Source: Amblyornis subalaris
Taxonomy: Eukaryota; Chordata; Aves; Passeriformes; Ptilonorhynchidae
Length of the DNA: 64,000 nt
Direction of reading: 5' to 3'
Assembly (NCBI GenBank): GCA_018881555.1
Contig: JACAXG010000050.1
Span: 1,302,001-1,366,000 of the forward strand
A program made the translations under genes and the position numbers. Shown one piece after another: positions 25,261 to 40,200 of the stretch (its first letter is position 1; every line of letters starts with the position of its first letter). The notes under the pieces were generated by a model, which was given only the letters and a program-made list of their open reading frames with translations, did not search any database and was not told the origin of the DNA.

Positions 25261-28200
25261 GTAAGTCTTTCTTACGTTTCGGTCTCGGCCCTTTTACAAA
25301 CGAAAGTTTTGTTAACTTGGTGTTTCTTGAACTAAAAACTAAGTTACAGTAGTTTCGCTTCTTACTATTGCTTCGGAGTTCTCAGTCCCAGTTGAACTTT
25401 TTGGAAATGGAAATTTTGGCGATAAGTAAACAGCTNTCCAGCTGTGCAAAATAAATATTAAAGTATACATTGGGGAAAAAACTCTCAAAAATGTTTTTTG
25501 GTTAAAATACCAATGACTGTGTCAGTTTTTTTCCTGTCATATCTCGCTCTCAATTCTAATGTAATTTCTCTGATGAAATTCTGTACATGCAATTCTTAAA
25601 TTTCAAATTTACTATTATTCTCAGGCACCTTTTTTGTATGCAGAGNTAGTTTGTAATTACTGCTGTAACAAAGGTTGTGAGGATACCAAGCAATTATGTG
25701 AGAGGTGGTGTGCCCTGAATAAGGTGTAAGATTTTTTGCCTAACATACTATATTTTTAGTATAATTAGCTTTTCTAAAACATATTTACACAGTTGTATTT
25801 CTAGGGAAGGTAACAAACAAAAATTGTGGTCATATTTGAGGTTCAACTCTGCAGCTTAGATCACGTTCACGTAAGTTCTTGCCCATCTCTGGAAAACTAG
25901 GTTGAGCTCTTGTTTTAGACTGGATATAGGTAAGGTTGGAAGAGACCACTGGACGTCATCTCTTCCAACCTCCCTGCTCCTCCAGGTTCCCTTAGAGCAC
26001 ATTACTCAGGGTTGTGTCCAGATGGCTTTCAAACATCTCCAGAGAAGGAAGAGACTCTAAAACCTCTCTGGGCAACCTGTTTCAGTGCTCGATTACCTAC
26101 ACAGTAAGGAAGTCCTACTTATATTCAAGTGGAATTCCTGTGTTTTGGTTTCTGCCTGCTGCCTCTTGTCCTATTGCTTGGTACCACCCAGGAGACCTTG
26201 GATCCATCAAATGTTTGATTGGAGGCAAGACAGAGTTGGTGCTTTGCAAATGGGTTCAGATGTCTACTGCTGCTTATGTTAATTTGGAAAACTGTAGAGT
26301 TTCATCCAACCCTGCCTTTGAAGGTAATGGAGGTTCCTTAGAGTCCTGAGAAGATGATACNCTTTGGTTGAGGAAAAAATTGACTGTCAGGAGAAATAGT
26401 CATAGGAAATTTTGGAATGGTTGAATTTAAATACATAAGTTTGAGCGAAGCTTGTTTCCATGCACATATGATTCCAGACTGGCGCTTTAACTGTAATATA
26501 GAGAGTCCTTTCACACTTTAAAATTCATCTGGATGCAGGTATTATATAGCTACAGTGCCATTTGCTCCTGTCTTTCAAAAATCATCTTTATTTTTCAGTA
26601 GCTCTAAATCCAGTTTCTTCAGTGCTCGTATCTTTACATGCTAAATGCTTCGAAGTCCTACTCTCCCTTCCCTCCCTTTCCCTGATGATGAGGTTGGTCT
26701 TGCTGTTTTAAACAGTGTCCTTAAAATAAATAAAACTTGATTTTTTTTAAAATTGAGCATCATTGTAATATGCTTAGTGTTTACAGCAGCTGTTAGATTT
26801 TAGTTCTGTGCTGCTGATAAAATTATCTCATACAGATCTGTAGAAATAACGGGTAAGAAGATGAGAGGTCTGAAGGAATAAATAACATCTGGAATTCCCA
26901 ACAAATATTAATGCAAGGGATGGTCTTGGAAGGCGGTGAGGGATTGCCTCCTGGTCCATATACCATCTTCTCAGTTAGTACAGATTGGGGAACTTTTCTG
27001 TCTTTTGGAGTATTTTCAGTGCTGTGCCTGTATTTTTAGTACGGGTTTGTATGTCTTGTCCATATCANGTATCCACCATCTGGAGAGAAGAGTGGACAGT
27101 TCCACAAGGAGAGATTTAATAACCCCATCACTCCTTCCAACTCTATAAAAGTGCGTTTAGTCTGCCTTCCTGGGGAAAGGTCATGTACTGTGCTTGTCTG
27201 CCTCTTGCTTCCTTGGCCATTATTAATTGAGTTGCTGAAAGTAAAAAGATGATCCCATGTTTTAACTTAAGTTTTTGTCAATGTTGAATCCTAATGTAGC
27301 AAAATCCAAAGTGAGATATGCTTGAATTCTTATTTCATTTTGTCTAGGAGAGAGGAGCAGTCAGTCCAGTTCTGAATTGGGAAGTGGACTGTTTCTCTTG
27401 GTAAAAAATCCAACCAAACAGCATTCAAATGTTCTTAGATACTGGGGAAATATACAGTCTGTTACGATTTTTGAACAATAGTTAGTCCTAAACTTACAGT
27501 TCTCCTTTCCTCCAAGTGGAAAATATGTGATAGACTTGTGGCTAACAATAAAGTTTATCTTTCTTTTCTTACTTTTGTTATTGTTGGTACAGTTATGTAG
27601 CTTTCTGTATGAAACTTGTTCATATGCTCCTCTCATTTGGAATTAAACCAATTTTGGTATTTGATGGATGTACCCTACCCTCTAAGAAGGAAGTGGAAAA
27701 GGCCCGACGAGAGTAAGTACTGATCTGTATTAATTTGCAAGCAAAGCAGTGTGTTTATCACTACAGTTAATTTTCNAAGTCAAAAAGCCTCAGACTGCAG
27801 CTAGGTAGTAAGCTCTGGTAAACCTCCCTGCAATATAGTGTGATTTCTTTTAATTTATATCTAAAATACAAACTTCTTAGAGGTTTTATTCCAAAAATNG
27901 AAATGCACTTCACAAACGAAAGCCATTTTATAGAGGAAGGAAGTAAACCTTTGAGCATTAGTTCCTGTAATGTGTTAGAGGCTTTTAGTTTACACACACG
28001 TGTGATCTCNGGACAAAAATATTTTTTCCCAATATAATTTTATTTAGAAATAACACCACGTTCCTCATCCTTCTCTACAACTCATAAGATAAACTTGTTT
28101 CAGGTCTGGATTCAGGTCCCTATAAATGGGCTATTTCACTGAAGCTGTGAGAATTTTTCAGTAGTGGTTGTTATTTATAAATTCTCATGAGACACGTGCT

Positions 28201-31200
28201 TCCTTCACCATGAAGCGAACAATTTCCGATATATGAAATTAAGTAAATTAGGCTTTCTGCCCTCTAAATCAATACGTATCTAGTGTCAGATACTCCCAGC
28301 TTCCATTAAATTGGTTTTACTGCAAGATGAGAAGCTGAGAGTGGGGGCATTTCTTCTTTTACACTGCCGATTTCAGTTCCTGATTTGTCACTGTTTTCTG
28401 AGAAAATATTATGAATGTCAGCATTCAAATCTAGTTGTCTTTGTCAATACAATGACCTAGTTATTCTTTTGTTTTAAAAAATTATGCAGTAGACCAGATT
28501 TGGAAAGTTGCNATTTTTTTGCCTTTTCCTACCTGTCTCAGTCCTTTCTGCTATTTGTTCTTTTAAGTGAAAAATAATCTGAGATTGATGGATGTTTTTG
28601 TCTTTCTTTCAGGAAACGTCAAGCCAGTCTTCTGAAGGGGAAAAAATTGTTGCAGGAAGGGAGACTGTCAGAAGCTAGGGAATGTTTTGGACGCAGTGTA
28701 AATGTTACCCATGCTATGGCTCATGAAGTTATTAAAGTAAGTTGTCAATGTTGTTGATAATACCAGTTTAAAAAAAGAAATCTATGCAATAGGTAGCTTA
28801 ACCTACTCTGCATTTGTGTGGCTACATCACTACCTCTTCTATGTAGGAAAGAAAAATATTTCCTCCTGCTTAGTCTCTAATTGTCCTGCATGTTACTGGG
28901 TTGTGCTAGGCACAATTAACAAACTTCACTTCAAGTTTATTATGCCCATTTTTATAAATAATTATGATGTGTCATATGAAATACATCCCTTCTTACTGCT
29001 ATGAACTGAACTTGATAACACCTCTGTTTCACTTTTGCTGCACAAAAACTAATCACAGGGGTTTTTGGTATTTTTTCCCTTGTCTAGTTTTTGAGCATAG
29101 ACTACAGAAAATAATTTGGCTGCTTAAAAACTCTTCTACTAGTTTTTTCCTATACTTTCAGTGCAGTCATAGGATCTTTATCAAAACAGTATTAAGTTTG
29201 TTTTAGTGCTGTTTTCCTTTGTCCAGAATATAACTTGCTTGAGTTTGAAGCTGGCACGTGTGGTCAGATGCAGTGACCATAGTGTTACAGGCCAACCAGG
29301 AAAGGTTGTTTTTGTAAACCAGTGTATATAGATCTAAACTGCTTGAAACTTGAGGTTTTGACTATGAAATATTGGGCTCTTAACAGGGGCAGGATGGGTG
29401 TGTGATTAAAAACGTCATGGTTTTGGCTTTTTAATGTAGAGGTTCTTGTGCCTTCAGATCTCTTAAGGTAATTACTGAAACTTGATGCAAAGTACTTGTA
29501 TGCTTCTTGTTTATGTACAGGCTGCACGAGCCCAGGGAGTTGATTGTATTGTTGCTCCTTACGAAGCTGATGCTCAGTTGGCTTATCTTAATAAGATTGG
29601 CATGGTTCAAGCTATAATTACAGAAGACTCTGATCTTTTAGCTTTTGGATGTAAAAAGGTATGGAAGAAAATACTAATAGCCTTTACCTCTTGCTGATAT
29701 CTTAAAAGCAGAGTTTGAAGTTGCCAATTATGTTTGATGTATGGATTTACTCTTCTACAGTAAATGTGGGGAACGGAAGAGATGAGAATTGCACTTTGCC
29801 TCTGTTTCCAACAAGTGCAACGAGCCAGCTTGTATGGGTGAAAATTATTGTTTTCGCTTCCTCTTAATTTTCAGGTATTTCTGAAAATTGACAAGTTTGG
29901 AAATGGACTAGAGATAGATCAAGCTCGACTAGGAAACTGCAAGCAGCTTGGAAATGTATTTACAGAAGAGAAATTCCGCTACATGTGTATTCTTTCTGGT
30001 TGTGACTACCTCCCATCCATTCATGGAATTGGGTTAGCTAAAGCGTGCAAGTTGCTAAAATTAGCCAACAATCCAGATATTATAAAGGTAAACTCAGTTT
30101 TGCTTTGTGTTTTGGCTTTTTGGGAGCATAGATCAGTATATATGAAATTTAACACTGCATTGAAAATATGAGGGGCTCTTGACTTCATTTTGAGGAGAAT
30201 GCTAAAAAGTATTTTTCACCTGTCCTTTAGAAAGATGCTGAACTAAACTTACTCAAGTGTTGAAGCTGTTATATCTTTATAAGAAATACACCCAAGTAAA
30301 TTTAGATAAAGAATTGTTCTAATCCTTCAAGNGTGTATTCTGTTTGAATGGAAACTCAATTTTTTTAAGGCTTCGAATTTTTTTGGCCCCTCATTACTGC
30401 TTTCTTCTGTTTTTGCAGATTAGTAATTAGAACTGCTAAATGAATTCTGACTTTTGCATAAGTACATATCTATCTGTGTGGGTGAGGAGCAGGGATTGGG
30501 AGTCCTATTTAATGACATATATATGGATNTGGACAATTCTGTATTAAAAAACAATATGGAAGAAAAGTGTGATATGATGCAAAACAAATTAAGATAGGGT
30601 GGGTTTTTTCTTGTCTGATGTATGAAATTAAATCTAGTATTAGGAAATTCAGAGGCTAAGAGAGTGGGAATAACTTCTGTGTAGGTAGTAAGGGAGTAGA
30701 GAGGTTTTTAAGAGCTGATAAGAAGAATACCTCATGGGGCTGTCCTGTAGGCATGTAAATCTAATCTGGAAAAGCATTTTAATATGCAGTTTAATTAACT
30801 GAGTGTGTTGTCTTCTTAAGTTACTTGTGTCCTTTAGTATATTTTATTGTTTTCACTCACAGACTATACACAAAGAGCTATGATTTTTATTTTTAAAATG
30901 TTTTGTATCATGTAAAGCAGACATCAAAGCAACTGGTTCGGCTTTGTGGAGGTAAAAAGCGGACTTTGAACTTCTCACATACAAATCAATATTTCCTTTA
31001 ACATATCTCTAAGCAAAATGCCGAGGTTTGATCTGGTTACTTTTGCCTTTTTTTCTGTTCTAAAAACACTCACNCATTGCTTATATGTCCTGGTTATATG
31101 AATGATAAAATTTGATGTTTGTTTAAACAAATACACCTTAAGGAGATGATCAGTATTTCTAATCACATTTTGTATTTATTTATTGAACAAGAAGGAGTTA

Positions 31201-34200
31201 TAAGAAGTTGAATTGTGTTATTTATNTGATTGTAAACAATTTTAGTGGGAAAATGTACAAAATTTCATTTCCTTTTCCTGTTTAAATTGAATCTGCTTGT
31301 TGTAACAGGACACTCATTCTACATTTAATTACAAGCAGAGATAATTAATAACTGAAATATATTTAACCTTCTGTGTGAACTATTTAAATGAAACAATTGA
31401 GTAATTTCTGTTTTGACAGGTTATTAAGAAAATGGGGCAGTACTTGAAGATGAATATAACAGTACCAGAAGAATACATACAGGGTTTTATACGAGCTAAT
31501 AATACATTCCTTTATCAGTTAGTTTTTGATCCTGTCAATAGAAAATTAGTTCCTCTGAATGCATATGGGGATGATATTGATCCAGAAACACTAACTTATG
31601 CAGGACGGTATCCTTTGTGTTAAAACAGCAGAATGGGGAAATAAGGGTGAGCAGATGTGATATCTTATAATTTTCATTGCATCCATGGTGTACTCAGATT
31701 TTTCATTGCATCCCTGCTGGGGGATCCATCCCTAAAGCCTGGCTTTTCTGCAGTCTTTTGGGGGTTTTTCTTCTTTCCCCCTTGGCTCTGATTTTGATCA
31801 ATTAAAAAAAAAGCACAGAGGGTAACTAAGTAACCTATCACTGATACATTGTTTTAGGCAGAAGTTATTGAACGTTTTTTCTCTCTAGAAAAAAAGTTGT
31901 TAAATACAAGTTGTATTTAAACTGAATTGCTTCACCGCTGTCTTGAATTTCTGCCTGTGTTAAGTGTGTTCTAATCTCTGCCAGTTTAGTTCTTGCAATT
32001 TGTGTTTAACTCACTCGCTAATCTAAGCATTTCCTGTTTTACCAGGTCCCTCTTCCTATAAACAAGTAGCATTTTGCCCCATCTGTGCAACATAAATTTT
32101 AGCATGGAAGATTAAGAAATTGAAGAAAAAGAGGGGACTGTTAAGGTAGTTACTAGCTTTCTATGTTCAAGCCACGTAATCTCTGGCATTTCCAGAAATT
32201 AGGAAGGAGAAAGGTGGTAGCTTTCCTGCTGCTAACTGAAGGATTTAATTTTGACTTTCATAACTTGCCAAGGACTGCACATCTATTACAATTGCTGTTA
32301 CATCACGTTGAGCCAAGAGTAGTATTAATCCTTTTAATTAATATTAATTAATATTCTAGCCATGCTTTTCAGCACAAAAATGGGAAAACAGCTATTCTAA
32401 CTTTCTTGCTACAGTTGTTGAAATATAGTGTAATATTCAGATATTTTCCTTTACTGTGATGGGAACAGACATTTTGGTGATGGTACTGCTTTTCAAATTG
32501 CCATCGGCAACATTGATATCAATACGATGGAACAAATTGATAATTACAACCCTGACACTGCACAGGTAACATCTTTGTTCTCAAGTTATATATTAAGAAT
32601 TTGATGTGGGTCTGAACATTAATGGGAAAATATGATTTAATGTTATCCACAAATGAATTGGCAGTGAAAGCTATTCTGGTACTACAGAAACTGTGTGCTC
32701 CCACATGCATAATTCTCACTCTTTTTAAAGGTAAAGTTTTATTCTTCATGGCATTTGACTTTAATGTTTGTTTTACTTTCAGACTTTTTTGGCAAGTCCT
32801 TAATACTATTTACAGAACTGATTTAAAAAGAAAATTTTCAAAGCATTTTGGATTTCTTCCAAGAATAATCCAAAAATATGTTTTCTGACTAGAAATAAAG
32901 TTTAAACTTTAAGTTTGGTCTGAAATGAGCAGTTAGTCACTTGTGCCATATTGAAATGAAGATGTCATGGCAGCACAAAAAAGAAGTATGAAAAGNGAGA
33001 AATGTGGGAACAAAAAAGAAAATGTTTATGTAGAGTATGTCACTAGATGTATAAATGTCGAAATATCCTTCCTTGTATGCTAAAACAGGAAATCATATAT
33101 AGAAGGCAGGATTATAAACATATGTCTTGGTTTGTAAATGTTTTTTGTAGCCTGTGCAGCAGAGAAGTTGTGGCTGGAATGACCGACGTGATAATCATGT
33201 AAATAGCATCTGGAGCAAAGAATACAAGTTTGGCCCCACTGAAGATACTGCTCCTCCTAAAATGCGTTTCCCAGAGAAACCAACAACCAAAGGCATGGAG
33301 AAAATAATTAGTGTTAAAGGACTAAAACTTCCAGGCAAAGAGCTCTTGGTAAAAAGGCCGAGGAGTGGTAAGTTTTTATTAAATAAATATANGAATAACA
33401 ATCGAATGCTGTGGGAAAACAGAGGCTTTTTCTTGGACTTTATGGGAGGAGACTTTAGAGGCTTAACTCTTAACTGTTTTTGTCTGTAGACTGTTTACAA
33501 CAAGCTGCAAGACTAACGCACCATAATATTAAAACCTGGATAATGACTAAGGGTGATGGCAAATTTTCAGCCCTCNGTTTTTATCTTTCTTTGGTTATAA
33601 AAATTTGGTGGTTTCAATTCCAAGTTATATTTAATACAATCTGTATTTTGATATAGTTTTGGTTTTAATTTCTATCTTCTAGTGGCTTGTGAAGAACTTA
33701 AAACAGCCTGGTTTTCCTAGCATTGATATTAGGTCAGACAGAAAACTTAAAGAATGTTTTCTGTACTCTTCTCAGACTGTGCTGGCTCTATCCCCTATAA
33801 AGGTGTTCTTTGTGCCAACTTTTTCACTTTCTCTAGTGGATCTGTGCTATGTTGTCTTCTATACCACCCAAATTATATGTGCTCAGATAAACTGTGGGCA
33901 TGTAATAGAAGAGGCACTTTTTTGTTCCTATTGTGCTTTATCTAATATGTTAAGTATTTTCTCTTCCTCTGCTTCCTTTGCTTTCTGTTTACACTACTAG
34001 GGCTTTAATTTTTTGCCTTTGTTACTCCTGATATCTTCCTAATTCCTCACTTATCAAAGTTTGTAGGTAGTTTGGCAACCTGCCTTTAAATCAAATGTAG
34101 TTTCATTTTAGTTGCTCTACCTTCACTCCATCTACCTTTTCAATGAGTTATTTTTAAGGCTATGTACTAGAAAACAGCAGTGTTAAAGATGTCTAAACTG

Positions 34201-37200
34201 TAATGTCAGTCATGTTCCTACCAGACCTTACTAATATTTTTAAGCCTAAATATGTGATACTTAGTTATCTCGTAACTGTTTAATTGAGAGTGTGCTTCTA
34301 CAGTGATGCTTACATTTCTTTAGATTTAGAAGAAGTCTCAGATGGAGACCTATTGAAGCAATATTCATTTTCAAAAGCAAAAAGAATCAAGAAGGAGAAT
34401 GATCAAGATGATGAAGCACAAAAGAGTGTGTCAGCAATACAAAGTCTTGATTCACCAGGGAATTCCGTCACTCAAGAAAGCTCTAACTCCCTGCCCAGAG
34501 TTAGAAATAAATTTGCGTACTTTTTACAAAGGAAAAACAAAGAGAAGGATGCTGTAATTGTTCCAGGAACAAGAAGCAGGTATGCTTATGTCACATGTTT
34601 TAATAAGTAGCAAAATGCTATTTGCTGTCCTGGTTGCTAAAATAACCTGAATACTGAAAATAGGAGAAAAGCTGCCTCAAACTTTTTTATGAACATGAGC
34701 CAAGATGGAAGATCCTTTGTGGTAGGCATGCTATCTGTGAGACAGATAAAGCTGATTTTTTACTGCAAAAGTGAAGACTGAGACTATTCATAGAATCATA
34801 CAATGGTTTGGTTTGGAGGGGACCTTAAAATCATCTAGCTCCAACTCCCCTAACATTGGCAGATCACATTTCACTAGACCAGGTTGCTCAGAGATCCATC
34901 CAACCTGGTCTTCAACACTTCCAGGGATGTGACCTCCACAATTTCTCTGGGAAACCTGTTCCAGTGTGTCACCACACTCATGGTGAAGAATTTCTTCCCA
35001 ATATCTAATTTAAATATCCTTCAGCTTAAGACCATTCGCTCTTGTCCTGTCACTGCATGCCCTTGTGAAAAGTCCCTCTCCAGCTCTCTTGTAGGTTCCC
35101 CTGTAGGTACTGCAAGGTGCTGTAAGGCCTCCCTGGAGCCTTTTCTTTAGGCTGAACAACCTTGACTCTCAGCCTGTCTTCATAGGAGTGGTGCTCCAGC
35201 CTTGTGACAGATTTGGTAGCTCTCAATAAAATATTCAATACCTCTGGGTACCAAAATTAATTAGGAATTGGCCAGTTTTTTTCCAATTATAGGATATATG
35301 GTATAGCTAAAAAAAAAAAGTAGCTACTTTGTTCCAAATTTATAAGCAGTTAGTAAATATATTGACTTAAGTTGACAGGGCTTTTTTGTTTGTTTCAATA
35401 AAGCTAAACCTGGTCATACCCTATGACAAATACCTATTTTTATCCCATCCCATTCAGTTGATACTGCTGATCTTTGCAGCAGCACTTTGAGAAGGGGGAC
35501 TTTGTGTTTGTTAGGCATTTTTTTTTCATTTGATCGCATTTGGCCACAGTTACTTGAATTTGTTTTACGAAAGATTATAACAATTAAGTCTATTATTGTG
35601 TATTTTTTTTCTTACATGATCTGAATGTTTTTGAGCAGTGTAATTTTACAGAGCACTCTTAATACCTTAGTTTTAAAGCATACCTTTCTGAGCTGAAAGT
35701 TTTTGAAAGGTTTTTTTTTTTTAAGTTGCATCAAAAATTAAGAGTTGTCACTAATGATGGGTTCTTCCCTTAATCTGTGCTCAGTATTCTTAGCAGCTGC
35801 TGCTATAGTATGGAAAAGAAGTAGTAAGATTCTAGTTTCCTTGATAAGTGGTGTTAAGTATTTCAGTACTGCTTAGCTTTATCATTGTTAATTTATATAT
35901 TCTTAAGTTTTGTAGGATTTCTAGGTGCTTCTCTTTCAGGTGAAGAACCTTCTTAGTATTTCAGTCAATGAATGACATTTTTACAGATGCTTTTTCATGC
36001 TTTTTTTACTGTTGTTTGCTAAATGCATCCCTGAGGAACTTTGTCAAAATAATTTNTCTGCAAGTGTACCTTGAAAATAAAATTGATGAATAGAGACAAT
36101 GATGGAGATGACATACTCATTTGCATAACTTTCCTCTCGCTTGCCTTCTTTTTCTTTTTTAGGTTTTTCTGCAATGATGCAGTTATGTTTGACAGTCGAG
36201 CAAAGAAGGATGATGGTGATCTAACTCAAGATGCTGAGCAGGATTGCCAGGAACAGGAAGTAAAACATATAGCAGATGTTTCTCAGTTTTCAGAAACTGA
36301 AAAATCATCAAAGACTGTCTTTACACCTCCTGGAGAAAGGCAGAAAAGTTGTTTCCAGTGGTTTAGCAGCCTTGTAAGTAATTCAGGAAATCTTGGTCCG
36401 TCTTATACTGTATGTTCACAGCACTTTCACCAACAGAGAAACAACTCCATTGAAACCCAGGAAGATCAGATGAATGGGGCAGTATGTGACGAATCAGAGG
36501 AAGAGTCCTCCTCCTTAATAGAACTGAAACAGTCATCCCAGTCTCATGGGTCTTGTGAGCCATCAGAATGCAGTTTGGAGTCTTCAGAAATACTACAAGT
36601 GTCCAACAACAGTTCAGGTGCAAAGGTAGGAAAATTAGACGTTGTTTCAGCATTTGTTTTCACTTTGAAATATAAAAGAAATTATGCATTGAAGTCTTCT
36701 CTTCAGAATGGTGCCCTACAGATTATGTAGCTTGTGCTAACAAAACTGGTCTCTAAACAGAATCACAGAATGATCATATTTCATTCTTGTCAATGCTTAA
36801 CATGATTTCATAGAATGAATTGACATATTAGCTTAAATACAGTCTGTTCTCTGGTATTAGTTTGTCTTCGGTCTTTGTGCTGCTATAATTTCAGTGGCTC
36901 ATAAAAACACCTGGGAGGCAAGCTTTTGTTCTCTGCTTTTCTTAGTCCCTGAAGTGCTTTCAGAAAGCATATTGTGTGTCTTCACAGTGTTGCTTGCTGA
37001 AAATAAGCCCAGGTTTTGATATAAATTCTTAGAACTGCTGAAAGTGTTATACCTTAAAGTATATACATCTAGATATAAAAGCATATATTTTTTACAAAAA
37101 ATTCAACCTGTTCTAAAACCAATTTTCTCTTGAAGGAATTTGATTCCAATTCAAAACTGGCTGATGATCAACGTACTCTATCTTCAGTATTTTCTGCTGT

Positions 37201-40200
37201 TCAAACTGACAAAAAACATAAAATCATAAAGACCAAGGTAAGAATTCTTTTAACTTTGTGCTTTACTAACCTCTCAAAATCAGAATTTCTACTAGTTTGT
37301 TCTAGAACTTGAAAGAATCAAGCAATGCAAATGTTGTCAAGACAAAAGTATATTCTTGTTCATCTACATTGGAGCTGAGGTGAAATATAACCAAGATTAT
37401 CATATGATTGATAACAGAGGTGCAACTTGTTTGGGGATTTTAAACACTTCAGTGTAAAATAAACCAAGCTAAGCCAAAAAAACCCCACTTCTGGTTTTCT
37501 GATATAAATTGCAGTAATGTTCACAGTCCAGATATGGTCACAAGATGTGACTGTAATGTGACTTCTGTCACGGTTTGGACAAACTTAAGAGGAAGACTCA
37601 AAGAGCCTTCTCTGCAAAAGATAGGGTCCTAAAACTCCCTTCCCTCCCACCTTAAGAATTTCTCGGAGGAAAGTGAAAAAGACAGTTTATTTAACAAACC
37701 CAGCTGCTGGTGGGGTGGGTGCACACAGGCACCAGGGGAAGGGAAAGGAAAATAAAAAATGAATAATGTTAGAAAATAAACCTCTCGTGGTGAAGACAAC
37801 CTGGATNAATTCAGAGTCCTATGTTTCCTGTGTGTAGTTTTCTGCTCTGTCTGCCTCCGGGTCTAGGCTGGTGCAGGCCTCTTTCCGGGCCTGGGGCGGG
37901 GCGGGGCTTAGGCCCCCAGAGTTCGGTGGTCTGTTGTAAAGTTCCAAAGGAAGAAGGAAAGGAAATACAATCCCAGGAAAAAAAACAACTGTCCTCTCTC
38001 CATGCCTCAGGCAGAGGAGGGAAAAAGCCAAAAGCAAGTTTCAACTCCCTCTGCTATCCCTCAGCTGGGCAAAAGCAGGGCGAAAGGTCACGGGGAAAAT
38101 AAAAGGTAAAAGTAAAAAAAGTGTCCCTTCNCCTTCAGCCACACAGAAAAGCGGCCGGTGAGAGTTCTTTCCTAAGAAGCAGAATTTCTCCTGAGAACCA
38201 CAACAAAGCTAGCTGATAAAGCCAGGAATGTAGACACCTTCGAAGAAAACCAAAACACAGCTCCTAACTTCTCGAGCCAGCTTAAAGACACAGAGTTAAT
38301 ATTTTTTCATTAAGCAGGCAATTGGGATATATAGCATCATAAAGTCACCCCAAGACAACTTCTCTGTGGTTTCTTAGATGTCTAAGAATAAATTTATGTT
38401 CCTTGTCTTTGGGACATTTCTAAGAGCTTTACACATTTGTCTAGTTTAAAAAAACTTCTAAGACTTTAAAAGCTCCGACTTCTCAGGTGTTGTCATTAGA
38501 ATTGGCCAAAAGATGAATAAGTAGGAGGAAAATGTTTTCGTCCTTTCATCCCTACTAATTTTTTTGTAGACAGACTAAAAATCACAAGCTTCTCTCAGTG
38601 TTTTGTAAAATAGTGACATCTTGTGGTTTTTGTTCAGAAATTATTTGTTAAGAAGAAATTTACATTTTTATTTTGGAATCTTAACGTTTCCTGTTTCTCC
38701 TCTACAAGACTGAGCAGGGAAACCATCCTGGGATTCAGAATTGTATTACTTTGGTTTAAGGCTGTATTTAATATGTTTTACTTAGTTTTGCTCTCCTTAA
38801 AAGGCACATTGAGAGAATGAATATACAAAATATTGGGAAATACACATTATGGAAGTACTGAGGTAATATAAGTGTCACNTAAAAACAAAATTTTAGCATG
38901 CTTGGAGCCCTTCAGAAAACAAGCTGCTGAAAATCTGTGAGTACAATGGAGTTTGTTTAAAGCAAGTGGCTAGTAGGAGGATTTCCTCCACTTATTTGTG
39001 TGACCATGCATTCTTTCTTCTTCCTTTATGTGCTGGTAGTAATAATTACAAGGAATTGCACCAGAAAACTGGCTTGGCCAAAAACTAACCAGACAACAGC
39101 AACCAAAAATCCAATCATATTGTAACTTGGGCCCACCCAGACTCTTGGACTCCAGTGAGTCATAGCACCAGTAAGACCATAGGACAGGGAAGGTGGAGAT
39201 AAAGAGCACCACTTTCGGCTCAGTTTTCTTTTAGGATTCACTAAAATCTTATTAGGATTCTTACTAGGAGCCTGCAAGTGCGCAACAAGGGAAGTGTTTC
39301 CTGGTTAAGTACAGTAGAAGATATCAAAGGGAATCATGAGTTCCAGATTTAGGAAAGAAGCACTTAGTCACTTAAAGCATAATTTATTCTGATTTTGGTA
39401 AGCAAAATATCAGCCATGTGGATTATCCATAGAGAAATTTAATAACTGGAGGAGGCAATCTGAGAAATATGTCAGCTCTTGTAGTTCCAATCCAAAACGT
39501 GAAATCCTACCTTCTCAATTCTAATATCAAAACTCATAGAAGCTTTTTACTAACACCTCATGGNTTTTTCTGTGATAGTATTTCAGCTGTAGTTTTTACT
39601 GCTAATNATTTTTCACAATTGCTGTGAGCTCAGCAAATAGGCAAATATCAACAATAGAAAAGAGCATTCTCTTCTGGCTGTAAGTTTCTTAGCAGGTGTT
39701 CACCATGCAGCTTTGCCTACTTTTGGGTTAGCTAAATGAAGTTCTACTCTGACATAATTCAGTACTACAGAGGTACGTGGGATTTGGGTGACTTCACANG
39801 TTGCAAAAAGACTGAGATGATAGATAAAAAGCAAAATTCTATAAAGCAATGAGTTTTAAGATTTTATTTTTATTCTTCCNAGTATTCTTCTTCCAATTTT
39901 TAGCTTACATTGTGAACACTTTTCCCCCCTCCTTGGAATACCAAGCTCTGCTTAGTATATTTAGGTAGAAACAATGTAACTTCAATAATGGAATCATAGA
40001 ATCATTAAGGTTGGAAAAGACCTTTACAGTCAAGTCTAGCTGTCAACCCAGCACCACCATGTTCACCATTGAACTGTATCCTGAAGTGCCATATCTGCAC
40101 AATTTTTCAACCCTTCTATGAATTGTGATCCTACCACTTCCCTGGGCAGCCTGTTCCAATGCTTTACAACCCTTTCTGTGAAGAAATTTTTCCTAATATC

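Noticed and set aside
33689..34000. 103-codon plus-strand frame in an EXO1 intron
   Set aside because: Hydrophobic translation of T-rich intron DNA; EXO1 exons 8 and 9 join in frame without it.
37811..38102. Short frames on both strands rich in Pro, Gly and Arg
   Set aside because: Entirely inside the solo LTR; they reflect its GC-rich promoter segment.
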